Shown piece by piece: positions 18,963 through 28,514 of a stretch of DNA of 64,000 nucleotides. The stretch covers positions 804,689 to 868,688 of the forward strand of contig NZ_LMQP01000003.1 in NCBI RefSeq assembly GCF_001425405.1, given 5' to 3'. The DNA comes from Sphingomonas sp. Leaf412 (lineage in GTDB: Bacteria > Pseudomonadota > Alphaproteobacteria > Sphingomonadales > Sphingomonadaceae). Below the pieces are notes generated by a model. The model was given only the letters and a program-made list of their open reading frames with translations. It was not told where the DNA came from and searched no databases. How positions within the stretch are numbered: the first letter of the stretch is position 1; the number at the start of each line of letters is the position of its first letter. The position numbers were made by a program, and so were the translations under genes.

Positions 18963-20090
18963 TCAAACCACCCCATCCGCCAGCATCGCCGTCACCACCT
19001 CCAGGCACGACACGCCCAGTTTCCGCGACCGCGACGCGCTCCACGCCTCGACCGCGTCGGGATTGGGGTCATGGTCCTTGAACGGCATCTCCAGCGTGAT
19101 CGACACCGCCCCGAACCGCTCGGCCAGCTGGTTCGTCGACATCGACAAATTCGCCTTCCCCGCGGCGGTCACCGGATAGCCCAGTTCGGTCTGGAAATCG
19201 GCGGTATGCGCGGCCAGCCGCCGACCGAAGTCGGCGAACCCCGCGCTCTGCGCCGGGGTCAGCGACGGAATCCCCTCGAACCCCGCGATGAAATTCGCCG
19301 CGATCGCCTCGTCGCCGTGGACGTCCAGCGCCAGGTCGACGCCGGTCTCGTCCATCCGGTCGCGCACGCACAGCACCTCCGGGCTGCGCTCCGCGGTCGG
19401 CGCATGCCATTCGCGGTTCAGGTTCACTCCCGCGGCATTGGTGCGCAGGTGCCCGCGCCGGGTGCCGTCGGGGTTCATGTTGGGCACGACATGCACGGTC
19501 GCCGCGGACAGCAGAGGTACGGCCGCCGCGCCCGTCAGCCATTCCAGCGCCCCGTCCATCCACCATTCCGCCATCGATTCGCCGGGATGCTGGCGCGCGT
19601 ACAGCCACACCTGCGTCGTGCCCGTGCCGAGGCGGAAATAGTCGATCGGCTGGCCGTCGAGCGAATGGCCCAGCACGCGATGCTCCACGCCCGCCGCCGC
19701 GGCGGTGCGCGCGATCAGCCGCTGGTGCTGTTCCATGGTGTAGGGCGCGAAATAGGCGAACCACGCGACCGGCGTGTCGCCCGCCCAGTCGAACGACAGG
19801 ATTCCGTCCTCGTACCGGGTGTCGGTCGTCCGCCACACGTCCAGGTCCGTCGACGCGCGGGTGCGATAGCCGGGCCAGCCGCCCGGATAGGCGGACCGTC
19901 CCGCGTTGAGGATCCGGAACGTCGCACGCCGACCGGCCAGTCCGGCGGCGCGGAAGTAGAACCATTGGAAGAAGTCGGACTCATGGTCGCGCACGATCTC
20001 CAGATCGATGCGCGCCGCGTCACCGTCTTCCGCGATTCCGACGACGCGGATGTTCCCGCCGTCGAAGGCGGCATCGATGTGGATGGTCAT
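18963..20090 (-). CDS. M14-type cytosolic carboxypeptidase family protein
   Basis: 375 residues. The N-terminal ~125 residues are the beta-sandwich domain seen before the peptidase in cytosolic carboxypeptidases (AFDGGNIRVVGI, DFFQWFYFRAAGL). The zinc peptidase domain has HPGES (His and Glu ligands), NPDG, RTNAAGVNLNREW and HGDE (third ligand), and the late catalytic Glu of ITLEMPFK. It cleaves C-terminal residues from peptides or proteins; glutamate removal is known for eukaryotic relatives only. It starts with ATGA overlapping the stop of the DUF4136 lipoprotein gene, so the two are an operon. Confidence 0.92.
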   Translation of the reverse strand: MTIHIDAAFDGGNIRVVGIAEDGDAARIDLEIVRDHESDFFQWFYFRAAGLAGRRATFRILNAGRSAYPGGWPGYRTRASTDLDVWRTTDTRYEDGILSFDWAGDTPVAWFAYFAPYTMEQHQRLIARTAAAAGVEHRVLGHSLDGQPIDYFRLGTGTTQVWLYARQHPGESMAEWWMDGALEWLTGAAAVPLLSAATVHVVPNMNPDGTRRGHLRTNAAGVNLNREWHAPTAERSPEVLCVRDRMDETGVDLALDVHGDEAIAANFIAGFEGIPSLTPAQSAGFADFGRRLAAHTADFQTELGYPVTAAGKANLSMSTNQLAERFGAVSITLEMPFKDHDPNPDAVEAWSASRSRKLGVSCLEVVTAMLADGVV

Positions 20091-20686
20091 CGTACCTCTA
20101 TCGTCCGGCCCGAATCCCCGGGAAAGCCGCTGAACAGCGCGCCGGCCAGCCGCGCGGCGATCGATGGCGTGTCCGCATCGGGGGAGGTGGTGTCGGTCAG
20201 CGATTGCGCCTGCCCCTCCCATACCGCATCCGCGCCGTGGCGCAGGCGGACCGACAATTCCGTCACCACGCCCTCGCCCGCGCCGCTGCCGCCCACGGGG
20301 AAGCTGACGCCCCCGCCCACCGACGATCCGCCGCGCCAGCCGCCGCCCCCGGTCCCGCCGCCCAGCCCGATCTGGATCGGGGAGCGGCGCGGGGGCAGCG
20401 GTTGCGGCGCGCGGGTGAAGCCGACCGTCGCGATATATTCCGCCTTCGCGCCGGGGCGTGGCGGGGTGAAGCCCAGCCGCAGCAGCTCCGCCTCGACCGC
20501 GGCGGCATAGGTCTTGTATTCGATGCTGGCGGGCGCGCCGCCGGGCAGGGGTTCGACCAGCACGCTGCCGCGTTGCGCGACCGCATCGTAATGGAAACGC
20601 GTCGCCTGCACCGGGAAACGCTGTGGCCCGGTCGCGCAGCCGGAGAGCAGCGCGGTGGCGATGAGAGCGAGCGGCGTCAGGCGCAT
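20087..20686 (-). CDS. DUF4136 domain lipoprotein
   Basis: 199 residues from ATG 20686. The signal peptide [16 protein letters not shown] ends in a clean lipobox with Cys18, so it is a lipoprotein. The mature part has the DUF4136 pattern ([26 protein letters not shown]), interrupted by a Gly/Ser-rich segment around residues 105-135. Function of the family is unknown. Its stop overlaps the start of the carboxypeptidase gene by four bases, which suggests joint expression. Confidence 0.85.
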   Translation of the reverse strand: MRLTPLALIATALLSGCATGPQRFPVQATRFHYDAVAQRGSVLVEPLPGGAPASIEYKTYAAAVEAELLRLGFTPPRPGAKAEYIATVGFTRAPQPLPPRRSPIQIGLGGGTGGGGWRGGSSVGGGVSFPVGGSGAGEGVVTELSVRLRHGADAVWEGQAQSLTDTTSPDADTPSIAARLAGALFSGFPGDSGRTIEVR

Positions 20687-20823
20687 CGGAAGACCCTTTG
20701 TCGTGTCGTTGCGGATTAGCAACGCTTCGCCCCGGCGCAAGGTCCCGCATGCGGTTGACTTCACCCGGGCCGCGCGATACCCGCCGCGCTTCCGTTTTTA
20801 CGCCAGCACAAAGAACGTTTCCC

Positions 20824-20949
20824 ATGAAGATCCGCAACAGCCTGAAGTCGCTCAAGGACCGGCATCGCGACAATCGCGTGATCCGTCGTCGCGGGCGCAC
20901 GTACGTCATCAACAAGACGAACCGCCGCTTCAAGGCGCGCCAGGGCTGA
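20824..20949 (+). CDS. rpmJ: 50S ribosomal protein L36
   Basis: 41 residues, [19 protein letters not shown] and onward, ending in NRRFKARQG. This is the cysteine-free long form of L36 (YkgO-like) usual in alphaproteobacteria, so it lacks the zinc-binding site of the 38-residue form. The HAD hydrolase gene begins eight bases after its stop. Confidence 0.96.
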   Translation: MKIRNSLKSLKDRHRDNRVIRRRGRTYVINKTNRRFKARQG

Positions 20950-20957
20950 CCCCGGCC

Positions 20958-21569
20958 ATGCCCGTCACGTCGGTCATCTTCGACGTCGGGCATGTCCTTT
21001 ACGACTGGGACCCGCGCGTCCTGTACGAGCGCCTGTTCGACGACGAACGGGCGCTCGACGCGTTCCTGCGCGACGTGGCGACGCGCGAATGGCATTTCCA
21101 GCACGACGCCGGGCGTCCGTTCGCGGAAACGTCCGCGGAACTGAGCGCGCTTCACCCGCAGCATGCCGACATGATCGCGCTATGGGGACCGCGCTTTTCC
21201 GAGCAGATTCCGGGACCCATCCCGGGCATGGTCGACCTCGTCGCCGACCTCGACGCCGCGGGCGTGCCGCTGTTCGCGATCACCAATTTCTCGGGCGAGT
21301 TCTTCGCCCCCTTCCGCGCGCAGGAGGCGGCGGTGTTCGATCGCTTCCGCGACATCGTCGTGTCGGGTGACGAGAAGATGGTGAAGCCGGATCCGGCGAT
21401 CTTCCACCTCGCGCTGCGCCGCTTCGGCGTCGCGGCGGGGGAGACGTTGTTCGTCGACGACAATGCCGCGAACGTGGCGGGCGCGGAATCGGTAGGCATC
21501 CGCGCGCATCTGTTCCGCGACGCCGCGACGCTGCGCACCGACCTGGCGACGCTGGGACTGCTCCCCTAG
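20958..21569 (+). CDS. HAD family hydrolase
   Basis: 203 residues of the HAD superfamily. The nucleophile Asp is in VIFDVGHVLYDWDP (DxG variant rather than DxD), motif II Thr/Ser in ITNFSGEFF, Lys in EKMVKPDPAIF and the acidic pair in LFVDDNAANVAGA. The DWDPR ending of motif I resembles phosphatases related to YihX or haloacid dehalogenases. The substrate is unknown. It follows rpmJ closely and may share its promoter. Confidence 0.88.
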   Translation: MPVTSVIFDVGHVLYDWDPRVLYERLFDDERALDAFLRDVATREWHFQHDAGRPFAETSAELSALHPQHADMIALWGPRFSEQIPGPIPGMVDLVADLDAAGVPLFAITNFSGEFFAPFRAQEAAVFDRFRDIVVSGDEKMVKPDPAIFHLALRRFGVAAGETLFVDDNAANVAGAESVGIRAHLFRDAATLRTDLATLGLLP

Positions 21570-21574
21570 GCCGG

Positions 21575-21864
21575 ATCGACATTCGGATGGCGGAGGGACA
21601 CGCTTTCGCGGTGCCGCGACGATAACGCAAGGAAGTCGGGTTCGCGCGGAGACGCGGAGGACGCAGAGAGTGGCCTGTAGCGCAGGGCGGCACTCCCTTC
21701 ATGGAAGCGGCGATATCGGGCCGCGGCCGGTAATCGGCGTTACGAGCAGCCCGTTGCGCGACACCTCCGCGTCCTCCGCGCCTCCGCGCGAACCAACCTC
21801 TTTCTTCACTTCGCGCCTTTGCGGCTTCGCGCGAACACCGTGCACCGGCAAATCGAATGTCGAT
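21575..21864. repeat. Candidate MITE-like element with nested inverted repeats
   Basis: Outer ends ATCGACATTCG (21575-21585) and its exact reverse complement (21854-21864). Inner arms of about 32 bases (GGTTCGCGCGGAGACGCGGA and onward versus its inverse ending in CCGCGCGAACC) pair with few mismatches. No coding capacity is seen. Whether target-site duplications exist cannot be settled here. Confidence 0.5.
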
Positions 21865-21876
21865 CGACCCTAAATC

Positions 21877-21923
21877 CTCCCCGGAACGGGGAGGGGGACC
21901 ATGCGAAGCATGGTGGAGGGGGA
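21877..21923. repeat. Paired palindromes (CTCCCCGGAACGGGGAG and ACCATGCGAAGCATGGT)
   Basis: Two back-to-back short palindromes beside the pyruvate kinase stop. They resemble intergenic repeats seen scattered in GC-rich alphaproteobacteria, and may also act as terminators for the convergent genes. Confidence 0.65.
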
Positions 21924-21988
21924 GCGCCACAGGCGAGGCGTCGGTAATGCTCTTCTGGCGAACCGCTCCCCGACAGCGCCGCAGAAGA

Positions 21989-23461
21989 TCAAACCTCCGC
22001 CGGCCCGCGATATCCCTTCAGCTCGTCCCCGACGATGCGGACGACGTGCAACACGTTGGTCGATCCCGGCGTCCCGAACGGCACGCCCGCCATCACGACC
22101 ACCACGTCCCCCGCCTTCGCGATATTCTGGCGCAGCGCGATCCGCTTCGCCTTCGCCACCATCTCCTCGAACGCGGCGACGTCGCGCGTATGGACGTTGT
22201 GGGTGCCCCACAGCAGGCCCAGCCGCCGCGCGGTTTCAAGCCGCGGGGTGAGGACCAGGATCGGCACCGCGGGCCGCTCGCGCGCGATGCGGCGCGCGGT
22301 GGAACCGGAACTGGTGAAGCAGATGATCGCCGCCGCCGATACGGTCGCGGCGATGTTCTTCGCCGCCTCCGCCAGCGCGTCCGCGGTGGTGGGATCGGGG
22401 CGCGTGACGGTGAAATGGATGCGGTCGCCGTGCGCGGGATCGCGCTCCACCGCGTCGCCGATCGCGTTCATCATGGCGACCGATTCGACCGGCCAGTCGC
22501 CCGCCGCGCTTTCCGCCGACAGCATGATGGCATCCGCGCCGTCGTAGATCGCGGTCGCCACGTCGCTGACCTCCGCCCGCGTGGGGGAGGGCGACTTTAT
22601 CATCGATTCCAGCATCTGCGTCGCGACGACTACGGGGCGGCCCAGCCGCCGCGACGTCTCGACGATCCGCTTCTGCAACGGCGGCACCGATTGCGGCGGC
22701 AGTTCGACGCCCAGGTCGCCGCGCGCGACCATGACGCCGTCGCACGCCTCGACGATCTCCTCCAGCCGCTCGATCGCGGCGGGCTTCTCGATCTTGGCCA
22801 GCAACGCGGCCTTCCCGCCGATCAGCTTGCGCGCCTCCCACAGGTCCTCGGGCCGCTGCACGAAGCTGAGCGCGATCCAGTCGACGCCCTGATCGGTGGC
22901 GAAGGCCAGGTCGGACCGGTCCTTGTCCGTCATCGCCGCCATCGGCACGACGACGTCGGGGACGTTCAACCCCTTGTGATCGCTCAGCAGCCCGCCGACC
23001 TCGACCAGCGTCACGATGCGGTCCGAATCATGCTCGATCACGCGCAGCACCAGCTTCCCGTCATCCAGCAACAGGCGCGCGCCCGGCTCGATCGCGGCGA
23101 AGATCTCGCGGTGGGGCAGCCGCACGCGCGTCGCGTCGCCCGGCGTCTCGTCGTGGTCCAGCACGAACACGCTGCCGTTGGCCAGCATCACCGGCCCGTT
23201 CGCGAACTTGCCGACGCGCAGCTTGGGTCCCTGAAGGTCCGCGAGGATCGTGGAGGGGCGCCCCAATTCCCGTTCCAGCGCGCGGATCGCGTCGATCACC
23301 GCGATCTTCGACTGCTGGTCCCCGTGGCTCATGTTGATGCGGAAGGCGTCGGCCCCCGCCTGGAACAGCGTGCGGATCATGTCCGGCGTGCTGCTGGCCG
23401 GGCCGAGCGTGGCGAGCACCCGCACCTTGCGGGAGCGGGGTGCGATCGGGGTATCGGTCAT
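21989..23461 (-). CDS. pyk: Pyruvate kinase
   Basis: 490 residues, full length. It makes pyruvate and ATP from phosphoenolpyruvate in glycolysis. Landmarks are TLGPASSTPDMIRTLFQAGADAFRINMSHG with the substrate Arg and Asn, ADLQGPKLRVG, the catalytic Lys in LLAKIEKPAAIERL, MVARGDLGVELP and the TQMLESM helix. The C-terminal allosteric domain (SGSTARRIARERP) is present. ATG 23461 fits the family start. It is convergent with the repeat-filled gap and divergent from the DUF1244 gene. Confidence 0.97.
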   Translation of the reverse strand: MTDTPIAPRSRKVRVLATLGPASSTPDMIRTLFQAGADAFRINMSHGDQQSKIAVIDAIRALERELGRPSTILADLQGPKLRVGKFANGPVMLANGSVFVLDHDETPGDATRVRLPHREIFAAIEPGARLLLDDGKLVLRVIEHDSDRIVTLVEVGGLLSDHKGLNVPDVVVPMAAMTDKDRSDLAFATDQGVDWIALSFVQRPEDLWEARKLIGGKAALLAKIEKPAAIERLEEIVEACDGVMVARGDLGVELPPQSVPPLQKRIVETSRRLGRPVVVATQMLESMIKSPSPTRAEVSDVATAIYDGADAIMLSAESAAGDWPVESVAMMNAIGDAVERDPAHGDRIHFTVTRPDPTTADALAEAAKNIAATVSAAAIICFTSSGSTARRIARERPAVPILVLTPRLETARRLGLLWGTHNVHTRDVAAFEEMVAKAKRIALRQNIAKAGDVVVVMAGVPFGTPGSTNVLHVVRIVGDELKGYRGPAEV

Positions 23462-23528
23462 CGGGCTTCCTGCTTTGCGCGCCCCGCCCTTAACCCCTAA
23501 CGGCGGGGGATCAACCGTGGAGGCATGA

Positions 23529-23840
23529 ATGGATCCGTTGGACGAAGTGGACGATGCGACCGCGGCGGCGGCGTTCCGGCGACTGGTGCGCCACCTGCGC
23601 CACCGCAGCGATGCGCAGAACGTCGACCTGATGGGGCTGGCGGGCTTCTGCCGCAACTGCCTGTCGGACTGGGTGGGGGAGGCCGGCGGGCTGGACCGGG
23701 ACACCGCCCGGGCGGCGATCTACGGCATACCCTACGACGAATGGAAGGCGGCGCACCAGGGCGAGGCGACGCCCGAGCAACTTGCACGCATGAAGGACAG
23801 CGTGGCGAGGAACGCCCCCCCGCCGTCACCCCGGACTTGA
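23529..23840 (+). CDS. DUF1244 family protein
   Basis: 103 residues. The conserved core AFRRLVRHLRHRSDAQNVDLMGLAGFCRNCLSDW, with its invariant cysteines, marks DUF1244, a small all-helical family of unknown function in proteobacteria. The C-terminal residues PPPSPRT and the stop codon (23838-23840) are contributed by the first arm of the 94-bp inverted repeat that starts at 23825. Insertion of the repeat therefore replaced the original gene end. Confidence 0.9.
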   Translation: MDPLDEVDDATAAAAFRRLVRHLRHRSDAQNVDLMGLAGFCRNCLSDWVGEAGGLDRDTARAAIYGIPYDEWKAAHQGEATPEQLARMKDSVARNAPPPSPRT

Positions 23841-23918
23841 TCCGGGGTCCATCGTGCCGCACACGATCAGGCCATTGATATCGCGGCACGATGGATGCCG
23901 GATCAAGTCCGGCATGAC
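23825..23918. repeat. 94-bp composite inverted repeat (copy 1)
   Basis: Left arm GTCACCCCGGACTTGATCCG...ATCGTGCCGC and right arm GCGGCACGATGG...CAAGTCCGGCATGAC pair over about 36 bases. Each arm also contains its own small palindrome around CTTGATC/GATCAAG. It is the same element as 53983-54076 in reverse orientation and the same length. Its left arm carries the stop codon of DUF1244. Confidence 0.9.
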
Positions 23919-23937
23919 GATAAGAAGGGGAATGGGG

Positions 23938-25242
23938 ATGAGGACGTATCTTACGGCGCTGGCACTGGTGCTGGCGGCACCGGCGATGGCGCAAACGCCC
24001 GCGCCGAAGATCACCTACATCCACGCCGGCCAGCTCCTCGACCGCCCCGGCGAGCGTCCGCGCGGCAACAGCACGATCGTGGTGCGCGACGGCGTGGTGG
24101 CGGAGGTGCGCGACGGCTTCGTTTCCGCACCCGCGGGCGCCACGCTGGTCGACCTGAAGGACCGCTTCGTCCTTCCCGGCCTGACCGACATGCACGTCCA
24201 CCTCTGGGGCATCGGCGGCGATCCGATGCGCGCGCGGCTGGGCGCGCTGACGACCGACGACGCGGACGGCATGATGCAGGCGCTGGTCAACGCGCGCACC
24301 ACGCTGAACGCCGGCTTCACAACGGTCCGCGACCTGGGCGGCAACCCGCGCGGCATCCGCGCGCTGCGCGACGCGATCGAGCGCGGCGACGTGGCGGGAC
24401 CCAGCATCGTCAACGCCGGCCGCATGGTGTCGATCACCGGCGGCCACGGCGACGCCTCGAACGGTCTGGCGGAGGAATGGTCCGACGCGGTCCACGCGCA
24501 CCAGATCAACACCTGCGACGGCCCCGACGATTGCCGCCGCGCGGTGCGTGCGCAGATCGGCCTGGGCGCGCAGGTGGTGAAATTCGCCGCGACCGGGGGC
24601 GTCCTGTCCAACGTCGCGGGCGGCCTCGGCCGTGCCATGACGCCGGAGGAGATGCGCGCGATCATCGACACCGCGCACGGCTTCGGCCGCAAGGTCGCGG
24701 CGCACAGCCACGCGGCGGAGGGGACGAAGGCGGCGGTCGAGGCGGGCGTCGACACGATCGACCACGGCACGTTCCTGGACGACGAGGCGATCCGGATGAT
24801 GAAGGCGAAGGGCACGTGGCTGGTGCCGACGATGATCGCGCCGCAGACCGCCTTGGCGCAGGCGCGCGGCGGGATGCTGCCCGCCGCCACGATCCCCAAG
24901 GCGGAGGCCGCGGCGCAGGCGGCGCTGGCCAGCCACCGCAAGGCGTTCGCCGCGGGCGTGAAGGTCGCGTTCGGCACCGACACCGGCGTGTCGAAACACG
25001 GGGATAACGCCAAGGAATTCGCGCTGATGGTCGGCGCGGGCATGACCCCGGCTCAGGCGATCCGCGCCGCCACCGTCGGCGCGGCGGAGGCGCTGGGCCG
25101 CGACGACATCGGCAGCATCGCGGCGGGCAAGCGGGCGGATATCATCGCGGTCTCAGGATCGCCGCTGGACGACGTGACGCGGCTGGAGCGTGTCGACTTC
25201 GTCATGCATCGCGGCGTGGTCGCGACGCGGTCCGTCGACTGA
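23938..25242 (+). CDS. Secreted amidohydrolase family protein
   Basis: 434 residues from ATG 23938 (an ATG at 23932 is also possible; AAGGGGA spacing favours the later one). The signal peptide RTYLTALALVLAAPAMA is cleaved before QTPAP. The metal-dependent hydrolase domain has the HxH motif in DMHVHLWG, a lysine for a bridging carbamate in VVKFAATGG, HSHAAEG, IDHGTFLDDEA and the Asp of FGTDTGVSKHGDN. These point to a periplasmic imidazolonepropionase/dipeptidase-like enzyme. The actual substrate, perhaps an Xaa-Pro type or cyclic amide, is unknown. Confidence 0.9.
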   Translation: MRTYLTALALVLAAPAMAQTPAPKITYIHAGQLLDRPGERPRGNSTIVVRDGVVAEVRDGFVSAPAGATLVDLKDRFVLPGLTDMHVHLWGIGGDPMRARLGALTTDDADGMMQALVNARTTLNAGFTTVRDLGGNPRGIRALRDAIERGDVAGPSIVNAGRMVSITGGHGDASNGLAEEWSDAVHAHQINTCDGPDDCRRAVRAQIGLGAQVVKFAATGGVLSNVAGGLGRAMTPEEMRAIIDTAHGFGRKVAAHSHAAEGTKAAVEAGVDTIDHGTFLDDEAIRMMKAKGTWLVPTMIAPQTALAQARGGMLPAATIPKAEAAAQAALASHRKAFAAGVKVAFGTDTGVSKHGDNAKEFALMVGAGMTPAQAIRAATVGAAEALGRDDIGSIAAGKRADIIAVSGSPLDDVTRLERVDFVMHRGVVATRSVD

Positions 25243-25363
25243 CGCTTGAGCGCGCGCCTGCGCTGTCCTAGACGCGCCGCCGCACCCATCGGGGTCCATC
25301 TTGCCGCCGCCGGGCCGCATTCGTGCGGGCGGCGGCGGCCTTATTCATACAGGGGTACACGAC

Positions 25364-25630
25364 ATGGCGGACGAACGCGAAGAGGGCATGGGCGGTGGCC
25401 GCGTGGCAGCCGACGAACTGCGCCTGCTGATCGAGCGCGCGGAGCGGCTGGAGGAAGAGAAGAAGGGCATCGCCGACGATATCAAGGACGTAATGGGCGA
25501 GGCGAAGAGCCGCGGCTACGATCCCAAGGCGATCCGCAAGATCCTGTCGATCCGGAAGAAGAAGAAGGAGGAATATCAGGAGGAAGAAGCGATCCTGGAG
25601 ACGTACATGCAGGCGTTGGGCATGATCTGA
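25364..25630 (+). CDS. gapR: GapR family nucleoid-associated protein (DUF2312)
   Basis: 88 residues. The core [40 protein letters not shown] and [17 protein letters not shown] is the GapR signature. GapR forms a clamp around overtwisted DNA, supports replication and is widespread in alphaproteobacteria. ATG 25364 was chosen because upstream in-frame codons are Gly/Pro-rich and outside the family. Confidence 0.95.
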   Translation: MADEREEGMGGGRVAADELRLLIERAERLEEEKKGIADDIKDVMGEAKSRGYDPKAIRKILSIRKKKKEEYQEEEAILETYMQALGMI

Positions 25631-25758
25631 GCCCGGGCGCGGCCGGGCGCCGCGGTGGCGGACGCCCGGTTCATACTTTCGTCTGCACCCGGCGGATGCT
25701 TAACCGCTCGTTCGTAACCTGCCGGTATCGCAGGTGGCGAACGGCAGCGGGACGACAG

Positions 25759-26304
25759 ATGCGGGCATTGCTGCAAGCCGGATTCCGGCAGCGCGAGGAA
25801 CGGGTGAAGGTGCTGATACCCTCGCGCATGCGCGCCGGGGGGGCATGGACCGACGTCTGCATCCACAACGTGTCGTCGCGCGGCCTGATGGCGGGATGCG
25901 ATGCGCCGCCGCCGTCGGGCGAATATGTCGAGATCCGGCGCGGCACGATCGTCATCGTCGGACGTGTCCGCTGGACCGATGGACGGTTCTTCGGCGTCCA
26001 GGCGCAGGATCGCCTGTCGGTCAGGTCGCTGATCGACGAGCCGCGGCTGACCTCCCGTCCGAAGCCCGCGAACGAGGTGCCGACCGAGGCGGAACGGCGC
26101 AGCAACCGCCGGCTGGAGGTTGAGGCGCAGATGGCGCGCCGGCTGGAACGCAGCCGTGCCTTCGCCTCAGCCTTCCAATATGCGCTCGCCGCCGCGGTGG
26201 TGCTGATCGTCGCGGGCCTCGGCGCGTCGATGGTCTACGACACCCTGTCGCGCCCTGCGCAGCAGATCACGCAGGCGATGTCGGGCGCGGCCGCGCAACC
26301 GTGA
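25759..26304 (+). CDS. PilZ domain protein with C-terminal membrane helix
   Basis: 181 residues from ATG 25759. Residues ~8-100 form a PilZ-like beta-barrel: QREERVKVLIPSRMR, NVSSRGLMAGCDAP (the D/NxSxxG element), then EIRRGTIVIVGRVRW. The N-terminal RxxxR motif needed to bind c-di-GMP appears only weakly (RQREER). A charged linker and one hydrophobic helix (FASAFQYALAAAVVLIVAGLG) near residues 140-165 follow, so the protein is probably anchored with the PilZ domain in the cytoplasm. Role unproven. Confidence 0.82.
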   Translation: MRALLQAGFRQREERVKVLIPSRMRAGGAWTDVCIHNVSSRGLMAGCDAPPPSGEYVEIRRGTIVIVGRVRWTDGRFFGVQAQDRLSVRSLIDEPRLTSRPKPANEVPTEAERRSNRRLEVEAQMARRLERSRAFASAFQYALAAAVVLIVAGLGASMVYDTLSRPAQQITQAMSGAAAQP

Positions 26305-26307
26305 CGG

Positions 26308-27762
26308 CTATGCCGCCTCCGCCGGCGCGGTGGTCCATCCCAGGTGCGGGATCGCGATCGACCGCCGCCCGCCCAGGTCGGTCCGCGTGACGAACAGGTC
26401 GCGGCTCTCGATATAGCCGATCAGCCGCCGCGCGCGGCCCAGCGAGCTGGTCCCGTACGTCTCCGCGATCGCGGCGTCGGAGGGGCAGGGCGCCCCCTCC
26501 CGCGCCGCCCGCGCGACCAGCAGGAACGGCCCCAGCATGTCGTCGGGCAGGGTGCCGCCCAGTGCCAGCGCCTCCTGCCACTCGCCCTCCGTCACGTCCG
26601 CGATCCCCGCGCGCGCGCAGGCTAGCCGACGGACGAAGCCGGGCAGGTCCAGCGGCGGGCGCGCTACCCCCGCCATGCGGCACCGGACCCCGAAATCCTG
26701 GAACAGGACGGGCGCCTGGCGTTGCAGGTTGTCCGCATCCGCGACGATATCGGTCAGCACCTGCTGCACGATCCCCTCGATCTCGTCCGCGTCCTTCGAC
26801 GGCAGCGTCGATACCGGCACGGCGGCGGGGCGCGCGATCGCGGCCTCCAGCTCCGCGGCGGGCACCGGGCGGCGTGCCGGCGGGGAGAGCGGCAGCATGG
26901 GCGCGACCGGTTCGGGGGCGAAGATCAGGTCGGCGAGGTCCGCGGGCGGCGCGGACGGCAGCGGGACCAGCTTCGGGCTGCCCGACCGCGTCGATGTCTC
27001 CACCGCGCCGATCGCGACGGTCAGCGGCCGGCGCGAGATCGCCGGGCCCAGCGCCAGGAAGCGGCCGCGCGGCAGGTCGCGGATCACGTCCGCCTGCCGC
27101 CGCTCCATGCCCAGCAGGTCGGCGGCACGCGCCATGTCGATGTCCAGGAAGGTGCGCCCCATCAGGAAATTGGACGCTTCCGCCGCGACGTTCTTCGCCA
27201 GCTTCGCCAGCCGCTGCGTCGCGATCACGCCGGCGAGGCCGCGCTTGCGCCCGCGGCACATCAGGTTCGTCATCGCCGACAGCGACGCGCGGCGCACGTC
27301 CTCCGCCACCTCGCCCCCGGTCGTGGGCGCGAACAATTGCGCCTCGTCCACGACGACCAGGGCGGGATACCAATGTTCGCGCGGCGCATCGAACAACGCG
27401 GCCAGGAACGCGGCGGCGCAGCGCATCTGCCCCTCTGCCTCCAGCCCCTCCAGGCTCAGCACCACGCTGGCGCGATGTTCGCGCAGCCGGCCCGCGATCC
27501 GCGCGATCTCCGCCACCGCATAATCGCCCGCCTCCACCACGACATGGCCGTACGCGGGGCCGAGCGTGACGAAATCGCCTTCCGGATCGATCACGATCTG
27601 CTGCACCTTCCCCGCCGATCGTTCCAGCAGGCGGCGCAGCAGGTGCGACTTTCCCGATCCCGAATTGCCCTGGACCAGCAGGCGCGTCGCCAGCAGCTCC
27701 TCCAGGTCCATGGTGACGGGGGCGCCGGACGTGTCGCTGCCAAGGTTTACGCTGACGGTCAT
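26308..27762 (-). CDS. HerA-like DUF87 ATP-binding protein
   Basis: 484 residues. Walker [17 protein letters not shown] near residue 32 and Walker [12 protein letters not shown] mark a HerA/FtsK-type P-loop ATPase; [11 protein letters not shown] follows as a sensor segment. HerA proteins are DNA translocases that work with NurA nucleases, but no nurA is nearby. The C-terminal third (residues ~345-480) looks like a winged-helix-containing domain with no clear name. It is convergent with the PilZ gene, with a 3-base gap between stops. Confidence 0.82.
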   Translation of the reverse strand: MTVSVNLGSDTSGAPVTMDLEELLATRLLVQGNSGSGKSHLLRRLLERSAGKVQQIVIDPEGDFVTLGPAYGHVVVEAGDYAVAEIARIAGRLREHRASVVLSLEGLEAEGQMRCAAAFLAALFDAPREHWYPALVVVDEAQLFAPTTGGEVAEDVRRASLSAMTNLMCRGRKRGLAGVIATQRLAKLAKNVAAEASNFLMGRTFLDIDMARAADLLGMERRQADVIRDLPRGRFLALGPAISRRPLTVAIGAVETSTRSGSPKLVPLPSAPPADLADLIFAPEPVAPMLPLSPPARRPVPAAELEAAIARPAAVPVSTLPSKDADEIEGIVQQVLTDIVADADNLQRQAPVLFQDFGVRCRMAGVARPPLDLPGFVRRLACARAGIADVTEGEWQEALALGGTLPDDMLGPFLLVARAAREGAPCPSDAAIAETYGTSSLGRARRLIGYIESRDLFVTRTDLGGRRSIAIPHLGWTTAPAEAA

Positions 27763-27948
27763 GGGTGACGCCCGTGTGGCCCACGCGGGGGCGGCGCGGC
27801 AAGCGATTCGCGGCCGGGCGCTGTCCTACATGGCGTCCGCGCGCTATCGGTGCACCCGTGGTCCCTCCGACGGGCGCGACCGCACCGGTCGCCCCCGGTC
27901 GATCCCGGCCGACCGTGCGACTATTGGTGACCTTTCGAGGGCGACGGC

Positions 27949-28485
27949 ATGGACAAGACGATCGACGACTGGGCCGAACGCCTGCTGGGAAAGCCCGCCG
28001 CCGATCTGGACGAGGAGGAACGCCGCGTCCTGGCGGGGATCGAGCTGGGGCGCCCGCTGTCGCGCGACGCCGCCGACCTGTCGGACGAACGCGCCGGTTT
28101 CGGCGAGCGCCTGTCCGATCGCGTCGCCGCGGTCGGCGGCTCGTGGGGCTTCATCATCGCCTTCACGATCGTGCTGGTCGGCTGGATGCTGCTCAATTCC
28201 GACGTGCTCCAGCATTTCGGGATGGCGTTCGATCCCTATCCCTACATCTTCCTCAACCTGATGCTGTCGACCGTCGCCGCGATCCAGGCGCCCGTCATCA
28301 TGATGAGCCAGAACCGGCAGTCGGCGAAGGACCGGCTGGCCGCCAGCCTCGATTACGAGACGAACCTGCGGGCGGAACTGGACATCCTGCGATTGCACCA
28401 CAAGCTGGACAATGTGGTCGTCGACCGGTTGAGCGCGCTGGAGGCGAAGATCGACGCGCTGGCAGAATCCCGCACCGCGTCCTAA
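27949..28485 (+). CDS. DUF1003 family membrane protein
   Basis: 178 residues. DUF1003 is recognised by the two helices [19 protein letters not shown] and [24 protein letters not shown], and the following [20 protein letters not shown]. The C-terminus forms a short coiled coil (LHHKLD...LEAKIDAL). Function unknown. It precedes yebC by about 29 bases, so the two may be co-transcribed. Confidence 0.9.
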   Translation: MDKTIDDWAERLLGKPAADLDEEERRVLAGIELGRPLSRDAADLSDERAGFGERLSDRVAAVGGSWGFIIAFTIVLVGWMLLNSDVLQHFGMAFDPYPYIFLNLMLSTVAAIQAPVIMMSQNRQSAKDRLAASLDYETNLRAELDILRLHHKLDNVVVDRLSALEAKIDALAESRTAS

Positions 28486-28514
28486 GGACGGTTCATCACC
28501 CGCTAGAGGCGAAT

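Larger units (their letters stand above)
21570..21988. other. Intergenic region filled by a possible ~290-bp non-coding repeat element
   Basis: A 419-base gap between convergent genes with no credible gene. From 21575 to 21864 it is framed by an 11-base inverted repeat (ATCGACATTCG/CGAATGTCGAT). Inside lie longer arms rich in CGCGGAGGACGC at 21638-21669 and their inverse at 21763-21795. Next comes a CCTCCCCGGAACGGGGAGG palindrome with ACCATGCGAAGCATGGT at about 21877-21923. Confidence 0.65.

Noticed and set aside
21575..21864. Insertion sequence with transposase
   Set aside because: No reading frame of useful size or transposase motif exists inside; at most a non-autonomous element.
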